Of a DNA stretch of 51,654 bases, positions 1 to 7,072 are shown one piece after another. How positions within the stretch are numbered: the stretch's first letter is position 1; each line of letters starts with the position of its first letter. The position numbers and the translations under genes were made by a program. The notes below the pieces were generated by a model. That model did not search any database. It saw nothing but the letters and a program-made list of their open reading frames with translations, and was not told where the DNA came from. Source of the DNA: Paraburkholderia tuberum STM678 (GTDB lineage: Bacteria > Pseudomonadota > Gammaproteobacteria > Burkholderiales > Burkholderiaceae); contig NZ_CADFGP010000049.1 in the NCBI RefSeq assembly GCF_902833905.1, positions 1 through 51,654 on the forward strand. Direction: 5' to 3'.

Positions 1-1
1 G

Positions 2-463
2 CTACGCATGTATTTCATTCGCCATTCGAGGTGTTCGAACGTATGCTCGCAACCGCTTCGATAACTTCAGCTTCCGTTCATTAACCCGCTGTTGCGCTTC
101 ACCTTTGAAACCGCCCTTCCCCTTCATCCCCTTAGGCGTTATGAACGTCCACACCTTGCGCGGCAGCCGCTCCTGAAGTTCAGCCAGCTTGTGAGTATCG
201 GCGCCAAGTGTACCTATCCGCCCTTCGTTTACATCCGATACGAAGTCTTTCCAGTAGTAGAAGATGTCCAAATCTACTCCGTTCTCAAATTGACGATTTC
301 GGGTCAAACGTCGGGACGGTCGACTGGAGGCCGACGCTTGGCAATTCAGTTCCCAAAGGCGCCTCCAATCTTCGAATGACCGGCGCAGCGGACCTGCAGA
401 CGGTGGAAGCGGCTCGCGACACCTGGTACCTCTACCGCTTGAACCGTATCCGGTCGAAGCCAT
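2..463 (-). CDS. hypothetical protein, possibly partly degenerate
   Basis: I do not recognise this reading frame of 153 codons, which ends with a TAG just inside the left window edge. The C-terminal half (from about residue 60) is protein-like, with aromatic and charged residues in a regular pattern and a basic tail rich in Lys and Arg. The first 55 residues are rich in Arg, Ser and Pro and look like out-of-frame GC-rich DNA, so the true start may be further in or the 5' end may be replaced. No strong ribosome binding site is seen before the ATG. It lies at the edge of a mobile zone, which fits a gene fragment. Confidence 0.3.
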   Translation of the reverse strand: MASTGYGSSGRGTRCREPLPPSAGPLRRSFEDWRRLWELNCQASASSRPSRRLTRNRQFENGVDLDIFYYWKDFVSDVNEGRIGTLGADTHKLAELQERLPRKVWTFITPKGMKGKGGFKGEAQQRVNERKLKLSKRLRAYVRTPRMANEIHA

Positions 464-622
464 CCGGGCGTACCTGAAGGAACATGAGATTGCACAACCG
501 GTGCCCTACGCATCTTCCCGAAGTCAGTGACTTCGCGCGCCGACGGCTGAAGCCGATGCAGCGTCGCCCGAGTGCGCGGCGACACCCGTTAGAGCGAGCC
601 GGTGTCAAGCAAACAGGCGAAG

Positions 623-1012
623 TCAGGCTTGCAGCATCAGGGTGGGGTGATAGCGCCACACCTTCGGGTCGGCGCTCAGCAGGGGCATCCCCTCGTGCAG
701 CGCCTGGGCGATCATGAGGCGGTCGAACGGATCCGCGTGATCCGCATGGAAAGGAAGCATCGAGACTGCCTCCGTATGTTCACCCGTGATCGGCAGTTCG
801 ACGAAACCGGACAGGCGGAACGCCGAGCGGGCATCGCGCGGATGCACGCGCAGGTTGCCTTTCGAATGCTTGATGGCAATCTCCCAGATCGCGGCTGCGC
901 TGACCAGCAACGTATTGGCCGGATCCTCGATCAGGCTGGCGGCCTGCGGTGACAGCTGTGGCGCACCTTCGGCGGCCCACAGCGCGATATGCGTATCGAG
1001 CAGCACTTTCAC
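623..1012 (-). CDS. vapC: PIN-domain toxin, VapC family
   Basis: A 129-residue PIN-domain protein, predicted to be the ribonuclease toxin of a type II toxin-antitoxin pair. The acidic residues that coordinate metal in PIN nucleases are visible: Asp6 in LLDTH, Glu44 in the AIWEIAIK segment, Asp94/Asp97 in the DPFDR motif and Asp115 in LLSADP. Length is normal for the family. The start codon overlaps the stop of the upstream antitoxin gene by four bases, so the two are translationally coupled. VapC family RNases typically cut tRNA or rRNA; the target here cannot be read from sequence. No sign of inactivation. Confidence 0.9.
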   Translation of the reverse strand: MKVLLDTHIALWAAEGAPQLSPQAASLIEDPANTLLVSAAAIWEIAIKHSKGNLRVHPRDARSAFRLSGFVELPITGEHTEAVSMLPFHADHADPFDRLMIAQALHEGMPLLSADPKVWRYHPTLMLQA

Positions 1013-1278
1013 GGAGTGAGTCCCTGCTGCGCGCTTGCCTCGAAGTCGGCGGCGATCGCGTCATCAGCGGCGTTGAACGCCTCGACGGTGGCGGGCACGG
1101 CCAGGCCGGCCAGCAGGTGCCGCGCGGCGCCGATGCGCCGCGGCGCCGCGAACGGCAGCAGCCGCGCGACGGGCGTGCCGTTGCGGGCGATGATGACCTC
1201 GTTTTCCTGGCCGACCTCCAGCCGCTCGACCAGGCTTGATAGTTTCGACTTGGCGTCGTGCATGTTGATCGTGAGCAT
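1009..1278 (-). CDS. antitoxin, Phd/YefM family
   Basis: An 89-residue antitoxin of the Phd/YefM type. The N-terminal part (MLTINMHDAKSKLSSLVERL) is the DNA-binding fold of this family, followed by the ARNGTPVARLLPF segment that is common to Phd-type antitoxins; the C-terminal 40 residues would be the toxin-wrapping tail. The ATG at 1278 is preceded by an AGGTGG-type ribosome binding site. The gene overlaps the toxin gene by four bases, antitoxin first, the usual order. Repeats just upstream are likely the autoregulatory operator. Pairing of Phd-like antitoxins with PIN toxins is common. Confidence 0.85.
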   Translation of the reverse strand: MLTINMHDAKSKLSSLVERLEVGQENEVIIARNGTPVARLLPFAAPRRIGAARHLLAGLAVPATVEAFNAADDAIAADFEASAQQGLTP

Positions 1279-1293
1279 GGCACCACCTACGTA

Positions 1294-1314
1294 TTAGCTA
1301 ATCAATGTTAGCTA
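1294..1314. promoter_or_regulatory. probable toxin-antitoxin operator: two TTAGCTA repeats
   Basis: TTAGCTA occurs at 1294-1300 and again at 1308-1314, 14 bp apart, and each contains the palindrome TAGCTA. The pair sits 16-36 bp upstream of the antitoxin start, where Phd/YefM proteins usually bind to repress their own operon. Function is inferred from position and symmetry. Confidence 0.55.
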
Positions 1315-1350
1315 GTATGCGGGCATGGGCCGCCAAAGGCAAGCACCAGC

Positions 1351-2271
1351 ATGGGGGTAATCGTTCGAATCGTGCAAATTCTGGCGGTTTGCACGAAAAA
1401 CGGCCGACAGATCAATGACTTGCGAAACTCATGGTCACGCGACATCCAGGAAACGGCAAACCCTTGTTCGGCAAGCCTCTGCGCCCTGCAACCGCCAGAT
1501 AATGCACGGGAAGTACGAATACCCCTCAGCGCGATGTTCCGCTGGCTGATGGAGCAGCGCTACGTCGTGGCCAATCCGTTTGCGGGCATCAAGGTTCGCG
1601 GCAGCAAGCGCGCCACAGCTCTTGAGACTACGCACGTTTTCACCGAAGGCGAATGGCTGCTGGTGCGCGCCATTGCCAACGGGCTCGAATGGTCCTACGG
1701 CTGGCAGGCCCCGGCCGCGCAGCGACTTCGCTTCATGCTGGATTTCGGTTACGCGACGGGACTTCGGATCAGCGAACTGGCCAGTGCCACGTTGCGCAGC
1801 ATCGAGGTCGACGCCACCGGCGACCACTGGCTGCATGTGGTCGGCAAAGGCGGCAAACCTGCACGGGTGACCTTGACGCCGCTGGCGCGCGTAGCGCTTG
1901 AGCGGTACCTGCAGGAACGCGGACTGCCGGCCAGCCGCGCGCACTGGAACCCCGCCACGCCGCTGATCGGCAGCCTGGACGATGACGATGCCGGCATCAA
2001 GTCCCTGCGTCTGTGGGAAGTCATGCGCCGGTTTTTCCGGCACGCTGCGCAGATTATTGAAAACGACCATCCGGTGGTGGCGGAGAAACTCCGTCAGGCG
2101 ACGCCGCACTGGATGCGGCATACCCATGCCACCCATGCGCTTGCGAAGGGCGTCGAACTCAGCGCCGTGCGGGATAACCTGCGGCACGCGTCGATTTCAA
2201 CGACGTCCATCTATCTGCATGCCGACGATGTGAAGCGGGCGCGGCAGTTCGGGGAGGCATTCACGGCTTGA
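1351..2271 (+). pseudogene. tyrosine recombinase (phage-type integrase), 5'-truncated
   Basis: The C-terminal catalytic domain of a tyrosine site-specific recombinase is intact from about base 1530. The catalytic residues are visible in order: Arg in GYATGLRISEL, Lys in VVGKGGKPA, His and Arg in HWMRH, His in NLRHASIST, and the nucleophile Tyr in SIYLH. The product resembles the integrases widespread in Burkholderiaceae that carry an N-terminal DUF3701-type region. The first 60 or so codons show no resemblance to the core-binding domain, and members of this family are much longer at the N-terminus, so the gene is probably a remnant whose 5' part was replaced. An active short protein cannot be excluded but is unlikely. 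Confidence 0.75.
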
Positions 2272-2687
2272 ATGACTTATTCCGCTATTGAATAAGGGAC
2301 GTCGATTTCATAACTGCAGGGCTTATGATCGCAAATCGACCGGATCTTGGCCGGCCCCCCAGCGGGATCTCGCTCACCTCGTCCTGATCTCTCGCGGCGT
2401 TGTTGGTCTCGTACTAAATTCCAACTTCTGACGGGTTACGCTGACGGATACGAACCAACAGCATAACCGAACGCCTTATTGCGACGGAACCAATCGAAAC
2501 CATTGCAAAGGCCGACCGCCGGCGCTACCGCTGGACGTTCGAACGCGTCATCGAAGGTGGCCGCCTTCGCCGAAAGGGTCTTTACGCCGTACGACTCGAT
2601 CTTCAAGTTGCCTGCCGGAACGAAGGTCTACGTTCGCAAGCCCGGCGACGGCGCACTGACTACTGGAGATAAGACGGAATGAGCAGC
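2272..2687. other. gene-free stretch after the integrase remnant
   Basis: No convincing gene. It begins with a perfect inverted repeat CTTATTC / GAATAAG (2276-2282 and 2290-2296, 7-nt loop), which may form a weak terminator-like hairpin after the integrase. At 2431-2455 it carries a 25-bp sequence found again, with two mismatches, at 40319-40343. A TTG-initiated frame at 2479-2682 has protein-like residues near its end but no ribosome binding site, and I do not call it. Confidence 0.5.
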
Positions 2688-2942
2688 TTACTCAGCGACC
2701 CCGGCAAGGTGCTCGATGTTGTCCTCAATCCGTCCTCGAGCCTCCGCCTCGGCATCAGCGGCCGTCCTTGCGATCAGCGGGAAAACGAGCCCGTTGCCTT
2801 TGAACTCGTGAGCGAAATGCACCCACGACTCGTAAGCAAATACGCCGGCTTCCGAATGAGCGACGTTAAGCACCACGTCGTAGGTACGCTGCAGACCCTG
2901 TTGACGTGTGTATTGAAATTTGTACACATCCGAATGAAGCAT
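2688..2942 (-). CDS. small hypothetical protein (84 aa)
   Basis: Unrecognised small protein. The ATG at 2942 follows a perfect GGAGG ribosome binding site at proper spacing, which supports it as a real gene. The sequence looks folded, with alternating aromatic and hydrophobic residues (KFQYTRQ, TYDVVLNVAH, YESWVHFAHEF) typical of a small beta-sheet protein, then a C-terminal helix rich in Ala, Asp and Glu. No signal peptide or membrane segment. It is the last of a run of small minus-strand genes, and an extended -10-like element lies 27 nt upstream of the ATG at the same spacing as at two neighbours. I infer a shared expression programme; function unknown. Confidence 0.65.
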   Translation of the reverse strand: MLHSDVYKFQYTRQQGLQRTYDVVLNVAHSEAGVFAYESWVHFAHEFKGNGLVFPLIARTAADAEAEARGRIEDNIEHLAGVAE

Positions 2943-2969
2943 GGCAACCTCCGTGGTCGCTTTCGAGGA

Positions 2970-2978
2970 ATCCGAGCA
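2970..2978 (-). promoter_or_regulatory. extended -10-like element (TGCTCGGAT)
   Basis: On the minus strand TGCTCGGAT lies with its last base 27 nt before the ATG of the 84-residue gene. It is one of four related elements (TGCTMSGAT) upstream of small unknown genes in this region, suggesting a promoter with an extended -10 (TGnTAnnaT-like). No good -35 is seen here. Confidence 0.4.
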
Positions 2979-3064
2979 TGATGGCCTACTACAACGCGAT
3001 CGACCCGTGCTGCGCGCAACACCCTAGACACCGCCCACGGAAAAGGAGGTACGCGGTGAAACTG

Positions 3065-3265
3065 CTACATCGCGTTGATCCGGCGCTCCGCGTCGAAACG
3101 AGCCTCTTCGATCGCCTGCTCCTGACTTCTCGCAGGCGTCTCTTGGTTTCTCCAGTAGACGGGGGGCTTAGTCATCGTATATGCCCAGTCCCACCTCCCG
3201 TCTTTCTGTTCGGTCACGTACACGCTGTAGTTGACTTCTTTGTATGTGAAATTGTGGCTAGCCAT
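3065..3265 (-). CDS. small hypothetical protein (66 aa)
   Basis: Unrecognised 66-residue protein beginning MASHNFTYKEVNYSVYV. The N-terminal half alternates aromatic and polar residues, suggesting beta strands; the C-terminal half (SQEQAIEEARFDAERRI) should form a charged amphipathic helix. That strand-then-helix plan is shared with the next gene upstream (3308-3526), so the two may be distant members of one small-protein family. A weak GGGA-type ribosome binding site precedes the ATG. An extended -10-like element sits 27 nt upstream of the start, so it has its own likely promoter rather than only read-through from upstream. Confidence 0.6.
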   Translation of the reverse strand: MASHNFTYKEVNYSVYVTEQKDGRWDWAYTMTKPPVYWRNQETPARSQEQAIEEARFDAERRINAM

Positions 3266-3292
3266 GAAGGTCCCGTTCTGGGTTTTCGAGAA

Positions 3293-3301
3293 ATCGTAGC
3301 A
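3293..3301 (-). promoter_or_regulatory. extended -10-like element (TGCTACGAT)
   Basis: TGCTACGAT on the minus strand ends 27 nt before the ATG at 3265, the same distance as the element before the 84-residue gene. The downstream bases (TTCTCGAAA) also resemble those there (TCCTCGAAA), so conservation extends beyond the hexamer. Confidence 0.45.
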
Positions 3302-3307
3302 CGCTGC

Positions 3308-3526
3308 CTAAACGGAGTTCGCATCGCACCATGGGATCGCCCATCGCTCGGCAGCTTCAATTGCATCCGCGTCGGAAGGATAGTCTCCAAGGTCGCCCGA
3401 ATACTTCACCTCGAACTTATCACCACCCACCGAGGCGCGCCGGTAGATCTTCGCGCGGGCGTAGTAGTGTCCGCCTTCATCCAGCGGCGACGCGTCGATG
3501 TGAAACTCCTTATAGTCGAACTGCAT
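3308..3526 (-). CDS. small hypothetical protein (72 aa)
   Basis: Unrecognised 72-residue protein starting MQFDYKEFHIDASPLDEGGH. A good GGAGG ribosome binding site precedes the ATG. The predicted plan is three beta strands (YKEFHIDAS, YYARAKIYRR, DKFEVKYSGDL) followed by an Asp/Ala-rich helix ending in AERWAIPWCDAN. Short proteins of this plan, ending in a Trp-containing helix, are frequent in Burkholderia genomes as unnamed families. It starts 21 nt downstream of the zinc-ribbon gene, so the two probably form a transcription unit. Confidence 0.65.
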   Translation of the reverse strand: MQFDYKEFHIDASPLDEGGHYYARAKIYRRASVGGDKFEVKYSGDLGDYPSDADAIEAAERWAIPWCDANSV

Positions 3527-3547
3527 GATCGCCTCCGAAAAGGTGCC

Positions 3548-3721
3548 TTACTCGTCGTCTCGCTGGACAAGCTGCGGGCGGCCTGCCGCCTCCCGACCGA
3601 TGTTCACCAACTTGTTCCGGTAGTCGCAGTCGGGACAAATGAAAAAAAATCCTTCCTCATCGATTTGGGGCTCGATCACGCCGAGGGCAAACCGCGCATT
3701 GCAGTTTCGACAGGTCCACAT
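3548..3721 (-). CDS. small zinc-ribbon protein (57 aa)
   Basis: A 57-residue protein with two CxxC knuckles, CRNC near the N-terminus and CPDC about 30 residues later, the layout of a zinc ribbon. The start at 3721 is chosen over an upstream in-frame ATG at 3739 because GGAGG lies six bases before it, and because the promoter-like element at 3749-3757 then gives the same 27-nt leader as its neighbours. Zinc ribbons of this size often act as nucleic-acid-binding or regulatory accessories; nothing here fixes the role. Likely co-transcribed with the following 72-residue gene. Confidence 0.65.
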   Translation of the reverse strand: MWTCRNCNARFALGVIEPQIDEEGFFFICPDCDYRNKLVNIGREAAGRPQLVQRDDE

Positions 3722-3748
3722 GTCGGCCTCCGTCTGCATATTGGAAAA

Positions 3749-3757
3749 ATCCTAGCA
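3749..3757 (-). promoter_or_regulatory. extended -10-like element (TGCTAGGAT) with TTGCTG -35
   Basis: TGCTAGGAT on the minus strand ends 27 nt before the zinc-ribbon ATG. TTGCTG lies 17 bp upstream of TAGGAT, a plausible sigma-70 -35. The element overlaps the ATG of the divergent DUF1643 gene. Confidence 0.5.
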
Positions 3758-4047
3758 TGAGCGCCATCATCAGCAATTGCGGCCTGTACCGCCATCGCCT
3801 GGAGCGCGATGTCCAGATGGATGGACTGACGTTCGCCTTCTTCGGCATCAACCCATCAACGGCCGACGCCACCCTCGACGACGCGACGGTGCGCAAGTGG
3901 ATCGGTTTCACGAGGGTCAACGGCGGCCGGCGCTTCATCGTCGGCAACGTGTTCGCGTTCAGATCGACCGACATCACCGGTTTGCGGCACGCTAATGAAC
4001 CTGTCGGCAAGTTCAACGATATGCACATCGGCTTGATCGTCGATTAA
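3757..4047 (+). pseudogene. DUF1643 protein, 3'-truncated
   Basis: The product (96 residues) carries the DUF1643 hallmark: INPSTADA, then a DDATVRKWIGF-like segment and VGNVFAFRSTD. Family members are usually about 150-170 residues and continue well past the point where this frame stops after NDMHIGLIVD, so the 3' part is missing. Sequence after 4047 is unrelated and contains an IS5-type remnant further on, consistent with loss by insertion and later deletion. The start overlaps the promoter element of the divergent zinc-ribbon gene. The biochemical role of DUF1643 is not established. Confidence 0.7.
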
Positions 4048-4246
4048 CGTTATGCAATAACTGGTTGCGAGTTTCGGTTGAAGCGATCTGACGGCGGTCA
4101 ACGGAATGGGCAAGTGGGCGAGACCAGCCGCGTCGAGGAGGGGGCGAGGCAGTTTTGTGTTGTCATGGATGTATTTCCGCAGGATGAGGGCGAACGGGAT
4201 CACGGCGCGGTGCGCCGGACATGAAGCATGGACCTCAACTGTCAGA

Positions 4247-4357
4247 TCAACTACCGCGATAGTGTCGTAGATTGATCATCGTGTAGGCCATGATCTTGAA
4301 TGCGTAGTGCAACTGACTGATACGATCGAATCGATGCGACTTTTGGAGGAACACGAC
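4247..4357 (-). pseudogene. IS5-family transposase remnant, C-terminal end only
   Basis: A 36-codon minus-strand frame ending at a TGA (4247-4249) reads RFDRISQLHYAFKIMAYTM then INLRHY, which matches in pattern the C-terminus of the intact IS5-family transposase at 41267-42127 (RFERISDVHYAFKTLAYTM then INLRHYC). Only the tail survives. It was found by reading the frame directly; it is too short to be active. Confidence 0.75.
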
Positions 4358-4910
4358 GAAATTCCGTTTAGAACGGGAACAAAATTACTTGAACCAACGG
4401 CTGTTGGGGGCGGCTGTGCTCCGCAGGTTTTAATTTGACATAAAAGAAATGATCGGAGATTAATTCGCAATCCTATGTTTACCAAGCCGAAGAGGTTTCA
4501 ATTCGTGCAGGAGGCTGCTGCACAAATTCTGGATTCGGCCATGCCTTCGGGTTGCGCGGTGACAATTTGCGTAAGGCGGGGAGGGCTGGCTTGCGCTGGA
4601 CCAGTGTGGCGACACGCTCCTTTAAGTTTCTGATGATCGAAACGTCGAAGGGGACGATTGCCTGTCTCACGAGGCCACAATGAAGCGTCTCGAATTGACG
4701 ATTGGTGACCTGCCAAGGTGTTGGATGCCGTGGACATGGAGGCTGACTGATCGCTGGAGGAGACTGAGCAGGCGTCAACTCCGTTACCATCGCCTGGCGT
4801 GTGAATCCGAAATCAGTAGCTCAAACCCGCCAGTTCTCTTCGGAGCCTGGCGGGTTTGCTTTGCCTGCCTTTGCCTGCGGGGCGCGGGCTACATACAGCG
4901 GTGGAGTCGC
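4358..4910. other. decayed stretch without a recognisable gene
   Basis: No gene could be supported. A TTGACA (4435-4440) with an ATTAAT about 18 bp later may be a fossil promoter on the plus strand. Both strands contain short open stretches interrupted by stops, as expected for old mobile-element debris. A clear hairpin at 4823-4857 is listed separately. Confidence 0.4.
4823..4857. terminator. strong GC-rich hairpin terminator, probably bidirectional
   Basis: AAACCCGCCAG (4823-4833) pairs perfectly with CTGGCGGGTTT (4847-4857) around a 13-nt loop. The 11-bp stem with A/T ends gives a T-run on either strand. It lies 54 bp beyond the stop of the minus-strand 51-residue gene, so it probably terminates that gene. 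Confidence 0.7.
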
Positions 4911-5066
4911 TCAGCCGTTCAGTTGCGACTCGACGTTCAGGACGATCCGTGCGACCGGGTTGTTGTCTGCGGATTGCGGCGCGAACTTGATCTGGGCGAA
5001 GGTGACGATACCGAGAGCGACGACCAGGAGTGCTCCAGACGCGGCGATGCGGGGAAGGTATTTCAC
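4911..5066 (-). CDS. 51-residue small protein with N-terminal membrane or signal segment (GTG start)
   Basis: A short frame that starts with GTG at 5066, six bases after a GAGG ribosome binding site, and ends with TGA. The product begins MKYLPRIAASGALLVVALGI: a positively charged N-terminus followed by about 18 hydrophobic residues, so a signal anchor or signal peptide, then a short polar tail ending in NVESQLNG. Third codon positions are overwhelmingly G or C, like real genes here. A strong hairpin follows the stop. I do not recognise the family; a small membrane-anchored peptide is the best description. Confidence 0.5.
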   Translation of the reverse strand: MKYLPRIAASGALLVVALGIVTFAQIKFAPQSADNNPVARIVLNVESQLNG

Positions 5067-5173
5067 AGGGACCTCATTTTGATGATGTAGTCAGAAACTG
5101 GGCGTAGCTGACAGGCGTGGCGATTCACCTTCAGCGGCATGTCTGTCCGCAATCCGGCAACGCCGGACGCGGT

Positions 5174-5276
5174 CGTCAGATCGCACTTGCCGATCGGACC
5201 GAGATTGTGCAGTGCACTATAACACGACCGTCAGATCGCACCTACCGATCACACGGGCTTGTGCAGTGCACTATAA
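5174..5276. repeat. two copies of a ~49-bp unit, period ~55 bp, with promoter-like core
   Basis: CGTCAGATCGCAC starts at 5174 and again at 5229, and each unit ends with the identical 18-mer TTGTGCAGTGCACTATAA (5205-5222 and 5259-5276). Each core contains TGCA twice and a TATAA end resembling a -10. The middle parts differ. It looks like a duplicated regulator-binding or promoter module; the gene it served is not obvious, as the next gene starts 256 bp further on. Confidence 0.6.
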
Positions 5277-5480
5277 ATGGTTTATCCGTGTGCCCGTTGC
5301 GACATCCTGTCGCGAGCGGATGCTTAATTGCTTGAGCGTTTCGTTTATGAAAGATTTCTGTAGGCCGTAACGTGCCGTCATGCTATGTGGGCGATTCTCA
5401 CAGTCACGGACGATGTCGAGGTGACCGCCTCGGCAGTCTCCCCGCTGGAGCCCGCTAGATCGAAGATGGGTTTGCGGACG

Positions 5481-5516
5481 GTATCAATTGCGCTATCATT
5501 AGGCATCAACTGATAC
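5481..5516. promoter_or_regulatory. probable operator of the Xre/RES pair
   Basis: GTATCA (5481-5486) and TGATAC (5511-5516) form a perfect inverted repeat, with another TATCA at 5494-5498 between them. The block ends 16 bp before the antitoxin ATG at 5533, a position typical for autoregulation by Xre-type antitoxins. Confidence 0.5.
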
Positions 5517-5532
5517 TTTAGTCGGGAGTCGC

Positions 5533-5961
5533 ATGTCACTGATCACGCCTGAAGCAGTGGCCGCGGTCATGGAACTGCGGCAGGTCCCGCACACGCTCGC
5601 GGAACTCGAGGCACTTGTCCGCGACGGCCTGCCCAAGTCCGCGCTGCGCGCGGGCGTCGAACATGCGACGCAGGGTGCCGACGCCCGGCGTGCGCTACTT
5701 GCCCGCATCATCCCCGAAGCGACCTATAAGCGGCGTCGCGATCGGCTGACGCCAGACGAATCGGAAAAGACTGAGCGGCTGGCCAGGATCGTCGCGACGA
5801 CGGCCTACGTCTGGAACGACGAAGAGGACGCGCGGGAATTCCTGTCGACGCCGCACCCGGAGCTCGAAGGGAGGGCGCCGCTCGATGTTGCGCTGACCGA
5901 GCTCGGCGCGCGCCGGGTCGAAGAGCTGCTCTGGAAACTGTTTTATGGGTTGCCGGCGTGA
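5533..5961 (+). CDS. Xre/MbcA/ParS-type antitoxin of a RES toxin
   Basis: A 142-residue antitoxin of the Xre/MbcA/ParS (DUF2384) group. The N-terminal half is a helical DNA-binding region containing TYKRRRDRLTPDES; the C-terminal half carries the toxin-binding motif (AREFLSTPHPELEGRAPLDV followed by GARRVEELL). GGGAG precedes the ATG. The stop overlaps the RES toxin start by four bases, so the two genes are coupled. It likely represses its own promoter through the repeats just upstream. Confidence 0.88.
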   Translation: MSLITPEAVAAVMELRQVPHTLAELEALVRDGLPKSALRAGVEHATQGADARRALLARIIPEATYKRRRDRLTPDESEKTERLARIVATTAYVWNDEEDAREFLSTPHPELEGRAPLDVALTELGARRVEELLWKLFYGLPA

Positions 5962-6431
5962 AGTTGTTTCGAATCGCCGACACTCGACACACGGTCTGGA
6001 GTGGCACCGGCGCGATGCTGGTGGGCGGCCGCTTCAATAGCCCGGGGCGACCCGTCATCTACGCCGCGTCGACCTTCGCCGGTGCGATGCTCGAGGTTCT
6101 TGTTCATGCGCGCATCGGCAAGGTACCGAAGACACACGGATGGGTTGAAGCAGCGGTTCCCGACGATATTCGCGTCGAACGCCATTCGGCCGAATCGTTG
6201 CCGGGGGGATGGGATGCGCCAGCACTGCAGGCGGCAAGGGAGTTCGGCGACGCCTGGCTGACCGAGTCGCGTACCGCGCTCCTGATCGTACCTTCCGTCG
6301 TCGTCCGTGCAGAGTTCAACGTGCTGGTCAATCCCGCACACCCCGACGCGACGCGGATTGCCGTGACCGAGCCGCAACCCGTGGTGTGGGACGAACGCCT
6401 CTTTGTGATGCCGTCGGTCGGACATTCCTAG
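5958..6431 (+). CDS. RES-domain toxin (NAD-degrading type)
   Basis: A 157-residue RES-domain protein. RES toxins of characterised systems lower cellular NAD by phosphorolysis or hydrolysis. Conserved features are present: Arg near the start (FRIADTRH), the GGRFNSPG loop, the Tyr in VIYAAST, Glu in LEVLVHAR, and the PSVVVRAEFNVLVNPAHPD segment with Ser and Asn. Length is typical. Its start overlaps the antitoxin stop, and a short untranslated region follows. No inactivating change is seen, so the module should be functional. Confidence 0.88.
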   Translation: MKLFRIADTRHTVWSGTGAMLVGGRFNSPGRPVIYAASTFAGAMLEVLVHARIGKVPKTHGWVEAAVPDDIRVERHSAESLPGGWDAPALQAAREFGDAWLTESRTALLIVPSVVVRAEFNVLVNPAHPDATRIAVTEPQPVVWDERLFVMPSVGHS

Positions 6432-7072
6432 ATTATGATGGTGGTCGGCTAGCCTCGCCTCGACGCTTTGCTCCTCGAGGGAGATGACCAGGGCGTCGCT
6501 TCTGGTTCAGTTCGCACTCGCCGCCCGCAATGGCCAGTGCAGCGCCGTCTTATATTCTCCTTGTCTGGTTGCCAGAGCCGACACGGCTGTCAGTTTTTGT
6601 CAACCGACCTGACGATTTGTCATAAATTAAATGGTCAATCTTTCATATGGGCTACTTAGTAGTTGCGCCATTGTTGCCGCGTAGAAGGGGGTGCCTTTAA
6701 TTTTCGAGCAATTTTCTGGTTAGGGGCACCTATCCGACGCGGGGTCTGCCTTGTGGCCCTGTAAGCGCGATGCCGACAAAGCCCAGGAGTTCGCACGTCT
6801 GCACGCTGCCATGCTGCTCAGCAGCCGCGATGCGCATACTCGGCAACAGCGAAGACGGGCGCAGGTGTGAGCGGCCACGCACGTTGCACGTTGTTCCGCT
6901 CAGAATCATCTCAGCCTGCGTCTAGCTCACGTTCCGCCCTCGCATCCGCTGCGCTCGATTCGCGTCATGGCGAACGAGGCGCTGGCGAAGATGGATCGGG
7001 CGTTTGCCGCGATGTCCGAGGCCGACGTCGGCGGTAGCCAATGCAAGCTCGTAGACGGTGAACGCTGCGACT
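6432..7072. other. stretch without intact genes
   Basis: Apart from the IS5-type remnant at 6925-7038, I see no gene. The first 200 bp are AT-richer than the surroundings. A plus-strand frame near 6770-6870 ends in an Arg-rich tail but has no start or family resemblance. The stretch reads as mobile-element debris. Confidence 0.4.
6925..7038 (+). pseudogene. transposase remnant, N-terminal fragment (IS5/IS1182-like)
   Basis: A 38-codon plus-strand frame reads HVPPSHPLRSIRVMANEALA then KMDRAFAAM, the characteristic N-terminus of a large group of DDE transposases (pattern xVPxxHPLRxIRxMxxxALxxMD). The expected GRPSIxPEKLLRALLLQ continuation is missing, so only the 5' end of the gene survives. 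It is a different element from the IS5 tail at 4247-4357. Confidence 0.65.

Larger units (their letters stand above)
5067..5532. other. gene-free regulatory stretch
   Basis: No gene is supported. It contains the tandem repeat at 5174-5276 and, at its right end, the promoter and operator of the Xre/RES pair. A plus-strand open frame across the repeat is compositionally unconvincing. Confidence 0.5.

Noticed and set aside
1360..1400. GTTCGAATCGTGC resembling a tRNA T-loop, as a possible attachment site next to the integrase
   Set aside because: No tRNA acceptor or anticodon arms can be folded around it and no second copy was seen, so it is not called as tRNA or att site.
4047..4246. Minus-strand peptide with ILRKYIHDNTKLPRPLL
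   Set aside because: Looks protein-like but has no credible start or recognised family, and it runs into the DUF1643 gene in antisense.
5117..5335. 72-codon plus-strand frame across the tandem repeat
   Set aside because: It simply translates the repeat, has no ribosome binding site and no protein-like composition.
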